From NCBI GenBank assembly GCA_016866235.1, contig VGMW01000007.1, positions 1 to 64,000 on the forward strand: DNA of 64,000 nt, read 5' to 3'. The notes under the pieces were generated by a model. It worked only from the letters and a program-made list of their open reading frames with translations. It ran no database searches and was not told the DNA's origin. The DNA is from Bacteroidota bacterium. Its GTDB lineage: Bacteria; Bacteroidota; Bacteroidia; Cytophagales; Cyclobacteriaceae. The position numbers and the translations under genes are program-made. This document shows, piece after piece, positions 1-8,505 of this stretch. Position 1 is the stretch's first letter; each line of letters begins with the position of its first letter.

Positions 1-247
1 ACTCGTTGGAAGCATAAATATGCGCGATGGCTGAACTGTCGTAAACCACATTCACCTTATCCCGAAGGCCGGTAATCTCCAACGCTCCTTCTTTATTAAC
101 CTCAAAGCTGTTGGCCCAAAATCCGGTAAAAGGATTTAGGAATTTGCCTAGTGGTGGTATTGGGTTTGAAAGCGGTAGTCGAATGTTCAGTGCAACCAGC
201 AATGAAATACTCAATGTTGCGGTGATCAGGAAACGGATAAGTTTCAT
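1..247 (-). CDS. Penicillin acylase family protein, N-terminal fragment
   Basis: This reading frame starts at ATG 247 and runs off the left edge, so only about 82 residues are visible. It opens with a hydrophobic export segment (about residues 4-21), then an LPLSNP stretch. It ends with a segment reading ITGLRDKVNVVYD followed by AIAHIYASNE. That block matches the N-terminus of the penicillin acylase (S45, Ntn-hydrolase) family, in which the sequence after the signal is typically V-x-x-D-x-x-G-I-P-H-I-x-A. These enzymes are exported, self-cleaving amidohydrolases. The catalytic Ser lies outside the window, so substrate and activity cannot be judged. It diverges from kdsC across a short spacer of 83 bases. 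Confidence 0.75.
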   Translation of the reverse strand, partial: MKLIRFLITATLSISLLVALNIRLPLSNPIPPLGKFLNPFTGFWANSFEVNKEGALEITGLRDKVNVVYDSSAIAHIYASNE

Positions 248-330
248 CAGGACAGGGGTTGTGGAGACTAAATTTGACTAAAAACCCGCAAAGATTTCCT
301 AATTTTCAGGCTATTTATCCGTAAAAGGCA

Positions 331-870
331 TTGAAAACTCCCCAGAAGCGTGTTGATAAATCCCTGTTACGCAAGGCAGCGGACATCAGAGCTCTCCTGT
401 TTGACGTGGATGGTGTGATGACCGACGGTAAAATCATTTATACCAGTTCCGGTGATGAAGTAAAAGAGTTTAATGTCAGGGATGGTATCATCATTTCTAG
501 TCTGAAAAAGTCTGGCTTTATCGTAGGAATTATTTCAGGCCGCGAGTCTGGGGCGGTAACCCGCCGGGCAACCGAATTGAAATTGGATTTTTGTCACCAG
601 GGCATTGAAGATAAAGCCTGGGCTTGTGGGCAGATCATGAAACACCACCAGCTTAAGGAAAAGGAAATCGCCTACATCGGCGATGACATCAACGACCTTC
701 CTGTTTTTGCGCTGGCAGGTTTTAAAGCTTGTCCAGCCGATGCCTGTGAGGAGGTTCTTGACATTGCAGATATGGTGACCCGTGCAAAAGGAGGAAGGGG
801 AGTGGTTAGGGAGGTAGCTGACTTTCTTCTCGCACAAAAGAAAAAACCTAAGTTTGAAAAACGTAAATGA
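331..870 (+). CDS. kdsC: 3-deoxy-D-manno-octulosonate 8-phosphate phosphatase (KdsC)
   Basis: This is a cytoplasmic HAD-superfamily phosphatase that removes phosphate from Kdo-8-phosphate, giving Kdo for lipopolysaccharide core synthesis. The HAD motif I nucleophile/acid pair is Asp25 and Asp27 in LLFDVDGVMTDG. The Mg-binding motif GDDINDLP lies near residue 117. The size, 179 residues without a cap domain, is normal for the tetrameric KdsC family. No ATG precedes motif I, so the start is read as TTG at 331, preceded by an A/G-rich AAAAGG. kdsA follows immediately and makes the substrate, so the two form one unit. Confidence in function is high; the exact start is less certain. Confidence 0.92.
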   Translation: MKTPQKRVDKSLLRKAADIRALLFDVDGVMTDGKIIYTSSGDEVKEFNVRDGIIISSLKKSGFIVGIISGRESGAVTRRATELKLDFCHQGIEDKAWACGQIMKHHQLKEKEIAYIGDDINDLPVFALAGFKACPADACEEVLDIADMVTRAKGGRGVVREVADFLLAQKKKPKFEKRK

Positions 871-889
871 TTCGGCTAATAATAGTCCT

Positions 890-1726
890 ATGAATTTTGA
901 AGTCAATCAAGCTCCCGTTAAAATAAATTCTGATGTAACCGTTGGGTTGGACAAGCCTGTTTTGTTTTCCGGACCTTGTGCTGCTGAGAGTATTGAAATT
1001 TGTATGGAGGTAGCAGAGGTCGTATCAAAAATCTGCGCTGAATTAGGAATCCTTTATGTCTTCAAAGCTTCCTTCGACAAAGCCAACCGTACTTCTGCTG
1101 GGTCTTATAGGGGACCGGACGATGGACTAAAAATTCTGGAGAAGGTTAGGGCACAATTTAAGGTTCCGGTGGTTACCGATGTGCATGAGTCCCATCAGTG
1201 TGCTGAAGCAGCTTCCGTGGTGGATGTTCTGCAGATCCCGGCATTTCTCTGTAGGCAGACTGACTTATTGAAAGCGGCAGCGAAAACTGGTAAGACGGTA
1301 AAAATCAAGAAAGGTCAATTCATGGCCCCTGAAGACATGCGATTTGCGGCTGAAAAAGTTTGGGAGGAAAACAATCAAAAGGTTTTGCTCACGGAGCGGG
1401 GTACAACTTTCGGCTACAACAACCTGGTGGTGGATATGCGTTCTCTGCCGATCATGAGGCAGTTTGCGCCAGTCATCTTTGATGTCACGCATAGTGTTCA
1501 GCGCCCGGGTGGCCTTGGTGGTAAGTCCGGTGGCAATCGTGAGTTTGCGCCTTATCTTGCCAAAGCAGCTGCTGCTGCAGGGGTCGACGGATTTTTTATT
1601 GAAACACACCCTGATCCATCCAAAGCGCTCAGCGACGGTCCGAACATGATACCGCTTTCAGAGATGAGATCGTTTTTGAAATCAGTGATGGCCATTTGGA
1701 GCGCATCACGATCTGATTTGAAATAG
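890..1726 (+). CDS. kdsA: 3-deoxy-8-phosphooctulonate synthase (KdsA)
   Basis: KdsA condenses phosphoenolpyruvate with arabinose-5-phosphate to give Kdo-8-phosphate, the step before KdsC. Family blocks seen are FSGPCAAES near the N-terminus, YVFKASFDKANRTS (PEP and sugar-phosphate binding) and VIFDVTHSVQRPGG toward the C-terminus. I chose ATG 890, which gives 278 residues and leaves a 19-base gap after kdsC. A TTG at 854 in the same frame would add 12 residues and overlap kdsC by 17 bases. The E. coli protein begins only a few residues before the conserved block, which favours the later start. It lies in the kdsC-kdsA unit, just upstream of cysC. Confidence 0.93.
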   Translation: MNFEVNQAPVKINSDVTVGLDKPVLFSGPCAAESIEICMEVAEVVSKICAELGILYVFKASFDKANRTSAGSYRGPDDGLKILEKVRAQFKVPVVTDVHESHQCAEAASVVDVLQIPAFLCRQTDLLKAAAKTGKTVKIKKGQFMAPEDMRFAAEKVWEENNQKVLLTERGTTFGYNNLVVDMRSLPIMRQFAPVIFDVTHSVQRPGGLGGKSGGNREFAPYLAKAAAAAGVDGFFIETHPDPSKALSDGPNMIPLSEMRSFLKSVMAIWSASRSDLK

Positions 1727-1738
1727 TTTCTGTTTGCC

Positions 1739-2329
1739 ATGAGTATTGATACTGATCGTCGACCTGCGCCAGATGAGAAGGCTCGTGTCATGGGTCAACA
1801 ACCCCTCGTGGTTTGGTTTACCGGATTGTCTGGTTCAGGTAAAACCACCCTCGCATCAGGTTTGGAAAAAATTTTATTTGAACGGGGTGTCAAGACATTT
1901 TTATTGGATGGCGATCGACTGCGCGCTGGGCTCAACCGGGATTTAGGATTTAGTCCGGAGGATAGGGAGGAGAACATAAGGCGTGCAGCTGAGATTGCCG
2001 CGATGATGTGTGATGCCGGCGTAGTGGTATTGGCATCCTTTATCTCACCCTATCAAAAAGATCGCGATCGTGCACGACAAATCATTGGCTCTGATCGGTT
2101 CATGGAGGTTTATTTGGATTGTACGGTTGATGTTTGCCGCCACCGAGATGTAAAAGGATTGTATAAAAAAGCTGATTCTGGGGAAATTGAGCAGTTTACG
2201 GGCCTTTCAGCGCCCTACGAAGCGCCAATCAATGCTGATCTTACTTTGGAAACCGCAAGTCAATCCATTGATCACTGCCTTTCAGTCCTACTCAATAAAG
2301 TTCTTCCGCGGATTGCCCACGCTTCTTGA
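1739..2329 (+). CDS. cysC: Adenylylsulfate kinase (CysC)
   Basis: CysC phosphorylates APS at the 3' position with ATP to make PAPS, the active sulfate donor. The P-loop GLSGSGKT is at residues 29-36, and the substrate segment DGDRLRAGLN plus LGFSPEDREENIRR follow as in the APS kinase family. The length of 196 residues is normal for a stand-alone enzyme without a sulfurylase fusion. It begins 12 bases after kdsA and is followed 7 bases later by cysQ, which recycles the PAP produced when PAPS is used. No sulfate adenylyltransferase (cysD/N) is nearby. The pairing with Kdo genes suggests a role in surface sulfation, but that is inference. Confidence 0.92.
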   Translation: MSIDTDRRPAPDEKARVMGQQPLVVWFTGLSGSGKTTLASGLEKILFERGVKTFLLDGDRLRAGLNRDLGFSPEDREENIRRAAEIAAMMCDAGVVVLASFISPYQKDRDRARQIIGSDRFMEVYLDCTVDVCRHRDVKGLYKKADSGEIEQFTGLSAPYEAPINADLTLETASQSIDHCLSVLLNKVLPRIAHAS

Positions 2330-2336
2330 AGGTTGA

Positions 2337-3164
2337 ATGAATAACGGGGACCAAAATCTTCTTGATCTCGCCATTGCATCAGCCAAAAAGGCCGCTGAGG
2401 TTATTTTAAATGTTTATCAATCGGGTGATTTTCAGACCGAGACAAAACAGGATCATTCCCCTTTGACCATCGCGGATCGGGAGAGTCATAATATAATTTC
2501 ATCGATTTTGGCACCGGCTGGATTACCGTTGCTGAGTGAAGAGGGTAAATCCATTGACTTTAATACCCGAACAGGTTGGGGCAGATTTTGGCTCGTTGAT
2601 CCCTTAGACGGCACTAAAGAATTTTTGAAGAGGAATGGAGACTTCACCGTCAATATAGCGCTGATTGAAAATGGTTGCCCGGTTTTGGGAGTTGTTTGTA
2701 TTCCGGTGACTGGTGAGGTTTACTATGCAGCAAAAGGTTCAGGATCTTTTAAAATCGACGCAGCTTCCATGGTTGTTAAATTACCCATTCGTTCAGGCAT
2801 AGCTGTAGAGGACCATGGATTGCGGGTGGTTGCTTCAAGGTCGCATCTTGATGTGCGAACGGAGCGCTTTATTGCCACGCTGAAGGAACCGGTAACCGTG
2901 AGCAGGGGCAGTAGTTTAAAATTTCTTCTGCTGGCAGAAGGCCGTGCTGATGTCTACCCGCGTTTTGCACCAACGATGGAATGGGATACTGCTGCCGCTC
3001 AAATTATTCTTGAGGAGGCTGGCATATCAGTGATAAATGTTGATGATGGCATGCCGCTGCAGTATAATAAACCTGATCTTCTCAATCCTTTTTTTCTGGC
3101 GGTGCCCGGTCAACCTCAACGGCTTGGTGATTGGATGGGAAAATGCATAACGCTTAAGGATTGA
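2337..3164 (+). CDS. cysQ: 3'(2'),5'-bisphosphate nucleotidase (CysQ)
   Basis: CysQ is a Mg-dependent, Li-sensitive phosphatase of the inositol monophosphatase fold that hydrolyses PAP to AMP and so removes the by-product of PAPS-dependent reactions. The metal-binding motif DPLDGTKEF is at residues 88-96, and a second motif WDTAAAQIILEEAG is near the C-terminus. Length (275 residues) is normal. It follows cysC closely and is presumably co-transcribed. Its last 49 bases overlap the 3' end of the opposite-strand lipid kinase, a tail-to-tail coding overlap. The neighbouring cysC supports the PAP-phosphatase call over a plain inositol monophosphatase. Confidence 0.92.
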   Translation: MNNGDQNLLDLAIASAKKAAEVILNVYQSGDFQTETKQDHSPLTIADRESHNIISSILAPAGLPLLSEEGKSIDFNTRTGWGRFWLVDPLDGTKEFLKRNGDFTVNIALIENGCPVLGVVCIPVTGEVYYAAKGSGSFKIDAASMVVKLPIRSGIAVEDHGLRVVASRSHLDVRTERFIATLKEPVTVSRGSSLKFLLLAEGRADVYPRFAPTMEWDTAAAQIILEEAGISVINVDDGMPLQYNKPDLLNPFFLAVPGQPQRLGDWMGKCITLKD

Positions 3165-4021
3165 GGTTTAATCCGTATGCTGAAATTCATTTCTTGTCCA
3201 ATCGGTTCCCCATCAATGTGGTAAGGCTGCATTGCTGAAAGTTTCAGGCTAACCTCCTTTTGGTTCGGCATCCCTTTCACCAGATGGCTCCCCATTAATT
3301 TTTTCCTGAACGAGCGATAAATCAGCTTAGCAGCATCGAGGACACCGTTGCATGAAATACCAATCAATTCAAATTTCCCATCACCAACATCAGATGCCGG
3401 ATCCAGGTATGCATTGTTTCCATACTGGCTTCCGTTTGAAATGACAACAATGGTTGCTTTAGAATTGTGCCTGACCTCCGATGCTTCGCATTCATATTCA
3501 AATTCCTTAAGTCTTGATAGGGCGCCGATGGTTGTTGTGATGTAACCGGATAATCCGCGTTTTCCGCTGCGCCCAAATTCGGCGGCGATGTACCCATCAA
3601 ACCCGATACCCACAACGTTCAAACAAATTTTTCCATTGACCTCAAGTGTATCCATGCTTAACACGGACGCCTTGCTCAGTTGCTGTAATGCATGTATCGG
3701 ATTGGAAGGATAATTCAGTTGTCGTGCAAGCCCATTTCCGCTTCCGCAAGGTAAAATGCCAAGGGTGCACTTTGAATTCACCAATGCACTGCCTACTTCA
3801 CTAACGGTTCCATCGCCACCCACGGCCACAACGGTTGAGAAATCCGTGAACTTTTTCGAAACCATTTCGCGGGCATTTCCAACACCTGTGGTTTTGATGA
3901 TCTCCGCCTCTATATTGTTGGCTTCAATCCATTGACGTATGGATGGCTCCAGTTTTCCGGCAACCCCATTTCCGGAATTAGGGTTGATAACGAAAAGCCA
4001 TGGACCTTCGGGGAAGGACAT
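3116..4021 (-). CDS. Diacylglycerol/lipid kinase family protein (YegS/BmrU-like)
   Basis: This is a cytoplasmic lipid kinase of the DAGK-catalytic superfamily. The start has FVINPNSGNG (nucleotide-binding loop). The hallmark GGDGTVSEV is at residues 68-76 and PCGSGNGLAR follows, both near-invariant in this family. Such enzymes phosphorylate diacylglycerol or related lipids with ATP. The exact lipid cannot be read from sequence. At 301 residues it is full length. It sits 10 bases downstream of the acyl carrier protein gene and probably shares its transcript. The 3' end overlaps cysQ by 49 bases on the other strand. Confidence 0.87.
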   Translation of the reverse strand: MSFPEGPWLFVINPNSGNGVAGKLEPSIRQWIEANNIEAEIIKTTGVGNAREMVSKKFTDFSTVVAVGGDGTVSEVGSALVNSKCTLGILPCGSGNGLARQLNYPSNPIHALQQLSKASVLSMDTLEVNGKICLNVVGIGFDGYIAAEFGRSGKRGLSGYITTTIGALSRLKEFEYECEASEVRHNSKATIVVISNGSQYGNNAYLDPASDVGDGKFELIGISCNGVLDAAKLIYRSFRKKLMGSHLVKGMPNQKEVSLKLSAMQPYHIDGEPIGQEMNFSIRIKPQSLSVMHFPIQSPSR

Positions 4022-4031
4022 GGTAAGAAAT

Positions 4032-4274
4032 TTAGGCTTTTTGCTTTTTAGTTCTGATGTACTCGACGGCCGAGCCTATGGTTGAAAGCTTTTCAGCGTC
4101 ATCGTCGGGTATCTTAATATCGAAGGTTTGTTCAAACTCCATCACAAGTTCTGCATAGTCAAGGGAGTCGATACCCAAGTCTTTTACAAAGTTTGCATCA
4201 GGCGTTACCTCAGAGTCGGGAATACCTAATTTTTCGGTGATGATGTGTGCAACCTTTTGTTCGATTTCGTCCAT
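4032..4274 (-). CDS. acpP: Acyl carrier protein
   Basis: This small acidic protein of 80 residues carries growing acyl chains on a 4'-phosphopantetheine arm. The attachment site is Ser37 in the motif DLGIDSLDYAEL. The three-helix pattern and acidic helix II (VMEFEQTFDIKIPDDDAEKL) are typical of ACPs. I chose ATG 4274, giving the usual start MDEIEQKV. A longer frame from 4313 only adds an atypical hydrophobic tail. It is followed by a lipid kinase rather than the usual fabF, so it may be a specialised ACP, but the sequence looks like a standard fatty-acid-synthesis AcpP. Confidence 0.9.
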   Translation of the reverse strand: MDEIEQKVAHIITEKLGIPDSEVTPDANFVKDLGIDSLDYAELVMEFEQTFDIKIPDDDAEKLSTIGSAVEYIRTKKQKA

Positions 4275-4437
4275 ACTTATTTTGATCGGCGCAAAACTAG
4301 CCAAAAGCCTCAAAGTGTTGTCCAGCGCACGGTTCGAATGCCTTGTTTTAAGGTTTTATTGACTATTTTTGACTAACTGCGGGTTTTCGGTATGATTTTA
4401 GAACGGCCAGTACCGACCTCGTTTAACTTAAAAGGAT

Positions 4438-5151
4438 ATGGCAAAGAAAAGTGATTCCTCTGCGCCGGACGATGACAACTTCGGCTTACCGGACCTGGAC
4501 CTCACGCCCCTGCCTGAGCAGCCACCTGTTGATTCAGGCTCTCCAATGTCTTCGGTGCCGCCAATGGCTGAAGCGCCAACATCGGAAGAACCAGTGAAGC
4601 CAGAGGATCCGCCAACACCAAAGGTGGCTGTAAAGCCTCCGGTTTCGCCATACCGTAAACAAGAAGAGGATACTAAGACCAGGACCATCCTTTTGATCGT
4701 AATCCCTGTGGTATTGGTCATTGGTGCATTCCTGGGTTATCATTTTTTAATTGAGGTGCCTGCAGAAGAGAATAAAAAGAAGCAGCAAATCGAACGCGAG
4801 CAGGCAGAAAAAAGAGCCAAGGAAGAGGCTGATCGTAAAGCTGCCGAGGCAGCTGCAGCAGCGGCTAAAGCTGCTCCAAAAGAAATCATTGCAGGAACAA
4901 CCGAAATACTATCCGGCCCCACAGCACGTTATTACGTTGTGGTTTCCAGTTCATTGGATATCGACCTGATTATGGATTACTGTAAAAAGCTTAATGCCCA
5001 AGGGGTGACTTGTAAAATTATTCCGCCTTTTGGTCAATGGAAGCTGTACCGATTGACCGTTGAAAATTTTGACTCCTTTGCAAAATCTCAATCGCGCGCG
5101 GACCAATTGAAGTCAGTTTATGGTCAAGGCGTCTGGGCCATGCGGTACTAA
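4438..5151 (+). CDS. Single-pass membrane protein with periplasmic SPOR-like domain
   Basis: The function is not established. The protein has a Pro/acidic-rich cytoplasmic segment (1-80), one membrane helix (about 83-104), a Lys/Glu/Ala-rich coiled stretch (109-148) and a C-terminal domain (about 163-237). The last domain begins YYVVVSSS and has the beta-alpha-beta spacing of SPOR peptidoglycan-binding domains. This is the layout of FtsN-like proteins in Bacteroidota. It precedes exbB by 26 bases and is probably in the same operon as the ExbB-ExbD-TonB genes, which suggests a wall-anchored partner of an energised envelope complex. The SPOR call rests on pattern rather than on a profile match. 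Confidence 0.7.
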   Translation: MAKKSDSSAPDDDNFGLPDLDLTPLPEQPPVDSGSPMSSVPPMAEAPTSEEPVKPEDPPTPKVAVKPPVSPYRKQEEDTKTRTILLIVIPVVLVIGAFLGYHFLIEVPAEENKKKQQIEREQAEKRAKEEADRKAAEAAAAAAKAAPKEIIAGTTEILSGPTARYYVVVSSSLDIDLIMDYCKKLNAQGVTCKIIPPFGQWKLYRLTVENFDSFAKSQSRADQLKSVYGQGVWAMRY

Positions 5152-5177
5152 TTATTTTCTTTGCATTTTTTTAACTC

Positions 5178-5840
5178 ATGATTGCTCAAATAACCACCAC
5201 TGCTGCTGAGGCGGCACCAACTTCTGTTTCTGCTCTTGATCTCGCCATGAAGGGCGGGCCCTTGATGATTCCGATTGCGATCTGTTCGGTTGTAGCCATT
5301 TACATTTTATTCGAACGGATTATGACGATCAATAAAGCCGGAAAAAGCCCTGATAGCTTTATGGATAAAATCAAGGACATGGTTGTCCGGGGTGATGTGA
5401 ATGGTGCAAGAGCCCTGTGCAGCCAATACGATACGCCCATTGCGCGCATGATTGAAAAGGGCCTTAGCCGAATTGGCAGCCCGTTGAAAAACATTGAGGC
5501 GTCCATCGAAAACATGGCCAAAATAGAGCTCTTTAAGCTTGAGAAAAATCTCTCTGTATTGGCAACCATTGCAGGAGCAGCACCTATGATGGGTTTTCTT
5601 GGCACTGTTTTGGGAATGGTGCAGGCATTTATATCGATAGCGCAGGAAGAGGGCACCATTAGCCCCAAACTGCTAAGCAATGGAATCTATGAAGCCATGA
5701 TTACTACAGTCGCCGGACTTATCGTAGGTATCATCGCCTACCTCAGTTATAATTTCCTCGTGACCAGGGTCTCGAAGCTGGTTCATAAAATGGAGTATTC
5801 ATCCATTGAATTCATGGAGTTGTTGCAAGAGCCCCGCTAA
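5178..5840 (+). CDS. exbB: MotA/TolQ/ExbB proton channel family protein
   Basis: This is the inner-membrane subunit of a proton-driven motor that powers TonB-dependent outer-membrane transport or Tol-type envelope work. Three hydrophobic segments are visible (about residues 29-48, 128-150 and 176-198). The conserved block ATIAGAAPMMGFLGTVLGM lies in the second, and a Thr-containing third helix follows. The length of 220 residues is normal. It is followed 3 bases later by an ExbD protein and then TonB, so the set makes a complete ExbBD-TonB complex. TolQ is an alternative name, but the adjacent TonB favours ExbB. Confidence 0.88.
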   Translation: MIAQITTTAAEAAPTSVSALDLAMKGGPLMIPIAICSVVAIYILFERIMTINKAGKSPDSFMDKIKDMVVRGDVNGARALCSQYDTPIARMIEKGLSRIGSPLKNIEASIENMAKIELFKLEKNLSVLATIAGAAPMMGFLGTVLGMVQAFISIAQEEGTISPKLLSNGIYEAMITTVAGLIVGIIAYLSYNFLVTRVSKLVHKMEYSSIEFMELLQEPR

Positions 5841-5843
5841 CCC

Positions 5844-6233
5844 ATGAATTTACAATCAAGAAATAAGGTAGATACGGCCTTCAGCATGGCCTCTATGACC
5901 GATTTGATCTTTCTGCTGTTGATTTTCTTTATGCTGACATCATCTTTTATTACGCCTTCTGGTTTACCGGTTAATTTACCAGCCAGTAAGGCTGCGGCCA
6001 TCGAAATGCAAAAAGTGTCGGTCACGGTCACTGCAGACCTGCGTTATTTTGTGAATGAAAAAAATGTCGGCCGTGATAGAATTGAACAGGCGTTGGGTCC
6101 ATTGCTCGGCGGTCAGGAGGGTGTGGTGGTGTTGCATATTGATGAATCTGTTCCTACCAGTGAGCTGGTTCATGTTGCAGGCATAGCAACCTCCCTAAAG
6201 GCCAAAGTAACCATTGCCACCAAGCCTAAATAA
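5844..6233 (+). CDS. exbD: ExbD/TolR family biopolymer transporter
   Basis: This partner of ExbB has one N-terminal membrane helix and a periplasmic domain. The helix (about residues 20-38) begins SMTDLIFLLLIFFMLTS and contains the essential proton-carrying Asp at position 19 of the mature alignment. The helix is followed by a roughly 85-residue periplasmic domain. At 129 residues it has the normal length. It is packed between exbB (3-base gap) and tonB (which starts on the next base), which indicates tight co-translation in a fixed stoichiometry. Confidence 0.88.
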   Translation: MNLQSRNKVDTAFSMASMTDLIFLLLIFFMLTSSFITPSGLPVNLPASKAAAIEMQKVSVTVTADLRYFVNEKNVGRDRIEQALGPLLGGQEGVVVLHIDESVPTSELVHVAGIATSLKAKVTIATKPK

Positions 6234-7079
6234 ATGAACAGCAATCATCAGGAGCGCCAAAGTGAACGGGCGGCAGCCCTGATATCCATCGGGATCCATG
6301 GATTGATCTTGCTGGTGCTCTTTTTATTGATTGCCTGGAAGCCTGCTGATCCTCCGTTGCCGGAGTATGGTATGGAACTGAGCCTTGGTTTTACCGACCA
6401 GGGAAGCGGCGAGCAGGTTGCGCAGCAGGAACCTCAGCCGGTGCAACCGGAACCAGAACCTGAGCCTGCAACCCCTCCCGTTGAGGCAGCCAAACCTCAG
6501 GCTAAAATTACACCGCTAGAAGACGAAGGGCCAGTTGTAGTCAAGGAGGAACCTAAAAAAAAGCCAGAGCCCAAAAAGGAAACGGTAAAGCAACCGGTCA
6601 CAGAAGAAACGGTAAAGCCTAAGGAGCCACCAAAGGAAAAACCCAAGGCCGTATATGAGCCTGCTAAACCAACTGAAAAAACAGGCGAGCAGGCCAGTAA
6701 TTCAAAAGGCGACGACGCTAATGCTACGGGTGAGAAGGGGAGACCTGAAGGTAAGGTGGATGCGAGGGCTTTGTATGGTTCACCCGGAGAGGGAGGAGGC
6801 GGAGGTGGTGGAACAGGATTGGAGTTGGCAGGTTGGCGATGGGATCGTGAGCCTCGTCCAAGGCTACCTGAAACCGAAAAAAATGGGAAAATAGTTTTTG
6901 AAATTGAAGTTGATGAAGAAGGTCAGATCACGAAACTGGTGACCATCGAACGCGGAGTGAGTCCCGCTGCCGAAAAAATCTGTAGGGAAGAGATCCTGAG
7001 TCTGAATTTTGTTCAGATTGGAAACCGTGCTCCGGAGCGATCCAAGGGCAGGGTAACCATCGTGGTTAAATCCCACTAG
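6234..7079 (+). CDS. Energy transducer TonB-like protein
   Basis: The protein has a short cytoplasmic N-terminus, one membrane helix (about 15-37) with the TonB-type sequence SIGIHGLILLVLFLLIAW, and a long periplasmic spacer rich in Pro, Glu and Lys (about 60-170). A Gly-rich linker then leads into a folded C-terminal domain (about 205-281). This is the TonB layout, in which the rigid spacer reaches outer-membrane receptors. The C-terminal domain reads IVFEIEVDEEGQITK, the usual TonB_C pattern. The first codon directly follows exbD. TolA-like is a possible alternative because the Tol and Ton systems are hard to separate here. Confidence 0.8.
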   Translation: MNSNHQERQSERAAALISIGIHGLILLVLFLLIAWKPADPPLPEYGMELSLGFTDQGSGEQVAQQEPQPVQPEPEPEPATPPVEAAKPQAKITPLEDEGPVVVKEEPKKKPEPKKETVKQPVTEETVKPKEPPKEKPKAVYEPAKPTEKTGEQASNSKGDDANATGEKGRPEGKVDARALYGSPGEGGGGGGGTGLELAGWRWDREPRPRLPETEKNGKIVFEIEVDEEGQITKLVTIERGVSPAAEKICREEILSLNFVQIGNRAPERSKGRVTIVVKSH

Positions 7080-7084
7080 GATAA

Positions 7085-8380
7085 TTATTCCTCTACCCTG
7101 ATCAGGAAATAGTTTTTCTTTCCTTTTTGTGCCAGGAGGTATTTACCGTGGAGAAGTTTTACTTCAGGTTTTGCGGTTGGGTCTGAAAGTTTCTGCTTGT
7201 TGACTGAAACGCCTCCTCCCTGAATCATTTTACGTGCTTCGCCCTTGGAAGGAAAAATCACTTTGTCAGTAACTTCCGAAAGCAAGTCCGTGTAATTCGT
7301 GCAATCCCTCAAGGCTGATTTGGAGATGGACGCTTGCGGAACACCATCCATGGCTGATACCAGGGTTTGTTCATCGACACTTTCCAGGTCTTCTGCGGAG
7401 GCATTTCCAAATAAAATTTCTGAAGCACGAATTGCCTTGTTTAACTCCTGCTCACCATGTACCCTGATGGTGATGTCCCGGGCCAGCTCCAGTTGAAGCT
7501 TCCTTTCGTGTGGACTCGCTTTGTGTTCGGCAATCCGCTCAGTGATTTCTTCTTTTTCTTTTGTTGTGAAAATTTTGATGAAGTTGGCTGCATCCTCGTC
7601 AGACGTATTGAGCCAATATTGATAAAAGCGGTAAGGTGAAGTTTTGGCCGGGTCAAGCCATATGTTGCCCTGTTCTGTTTTGCCAAATTTGGTACCATCT
7701 GCCTTGGTGATCAGGTTGCAGGTGATTCCGAAGGCATCACCACGGATCTTTTTTCGGATCAGGTCGGTTCCTGCAGTGATGTTGCCCCACTGATCTGATC
7801 CACCCATTTGAAGCTTGCAATCCTTGTGCTCAAACAGCCACAGAAAATCGTAGGCTTGCATGAGGATGTAATTGAATTCAGTGAAAGACAGCTCCTGCTC
7901 CTGAGCGAGTCTGTCTTTGATGAATCCCTTGCTCAGCAAATAGTTTACGGATAGATATTTTCCGGTATCCCGAAGAAATTCAATCATTTTAACCTCTGAA
8001 AACCAGGTGTAGTTGTTGACCAGCGTTGCCGGATTGGTTTTGGTATCGAAATCCAGAAATTTTTGCAATTGAGCTCTGATGCAGGTTTCGTTGTGTCTGA
8101 TTTGTTCAACGGACAATAATTTACGTTCTTCCTTTTTGCCTGAAGGATCGCCAATCATACCGGTTGCGCCTCCAACCAGTGCAATGGGAAAGTGACCACA
8201 TCGTTGGAAATGAACGAGGGTCATAATCTGAGCAAGGCTACCGATGTGCAGGGAGTCGGCTGTGGGGTCAAAGCCAATGTAGGCCCGGGTAGGTTCTTTT
8301 AAAAGTTGTTCTTCAGCTCCGGGCATCAGATTGCTGATCATGCCCCTCCACTTCAACTCTTCTACAAAATTTTTTTCCAT
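7085..8380 (-). CDS. tyrS: Tyrosyl-tRNA synthetase
   Basis: This enzyme charges tRNA-Tyr with tyrosine. The class I signature HIGS is at residues 45-48 and the second signature KFGKT at 231-235. Tyrosine-binding residues are present in YILMQAYDF and QMGGSDQWGN. A C-terminal S4-like RNA-binding domain (about 360-431) ends the protein. I chose ATG 8380, giving MEKNFVEEL, since the extra six residues of a longer frame are not typical. It is convergent with tonB, separated by only 5 bases, so no dedicated intergenic terminator fits between them. Confidence 0.95.
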   Translation of the reverse strand: MEKNFVEELKWRGMISNLMPGAEEQLLKEPTRAYIGFDPTADSLHIGSLAQIMTLVHFQRCGHFPIALVGGATGMIGDPSGKKEERKLLSVEQIRHNETCIRAQLQKFLDFDTKTNPATLVNNYTWFSEVKMIEFLRDTGKYLSVNYLLSKGFIKDRLAQEQELSFTEFNYILMQAYDFLWLFEHKDCKLQMGGSDQWGNITAGTDLIRKKIRGDAFGITCNLITKADGTKFGKTEQGNIWLDPAKTSPYRFYQYWLNTSDEDAANFIKIFTTKEKEEITERIAEHKASPHERKLQLELARDITIRVHGEQELNKAIRASEILFGNASAEDLESVDEQTLVSAMDGVPQASISKSALRDCTNYTDLLSEVTDKVIFPSKGEARKMIQGGGVSVNKQKLSDPTAKPEVKLLHGKYLLAQKGKKNYFLIRVEE

Positions 8381-8505
8381 GGTTTTGAACGGCTGCAAAT
8401 ATAATTGTTGCTTCTCAATTAGGTGCAGGATTGTTCAGGTCCGCCTTTGGCTGGTCGGTCTATTTTGAGTTTATTTGGGCAAACCACTAACGGTACTTTA
8501 TTCCC

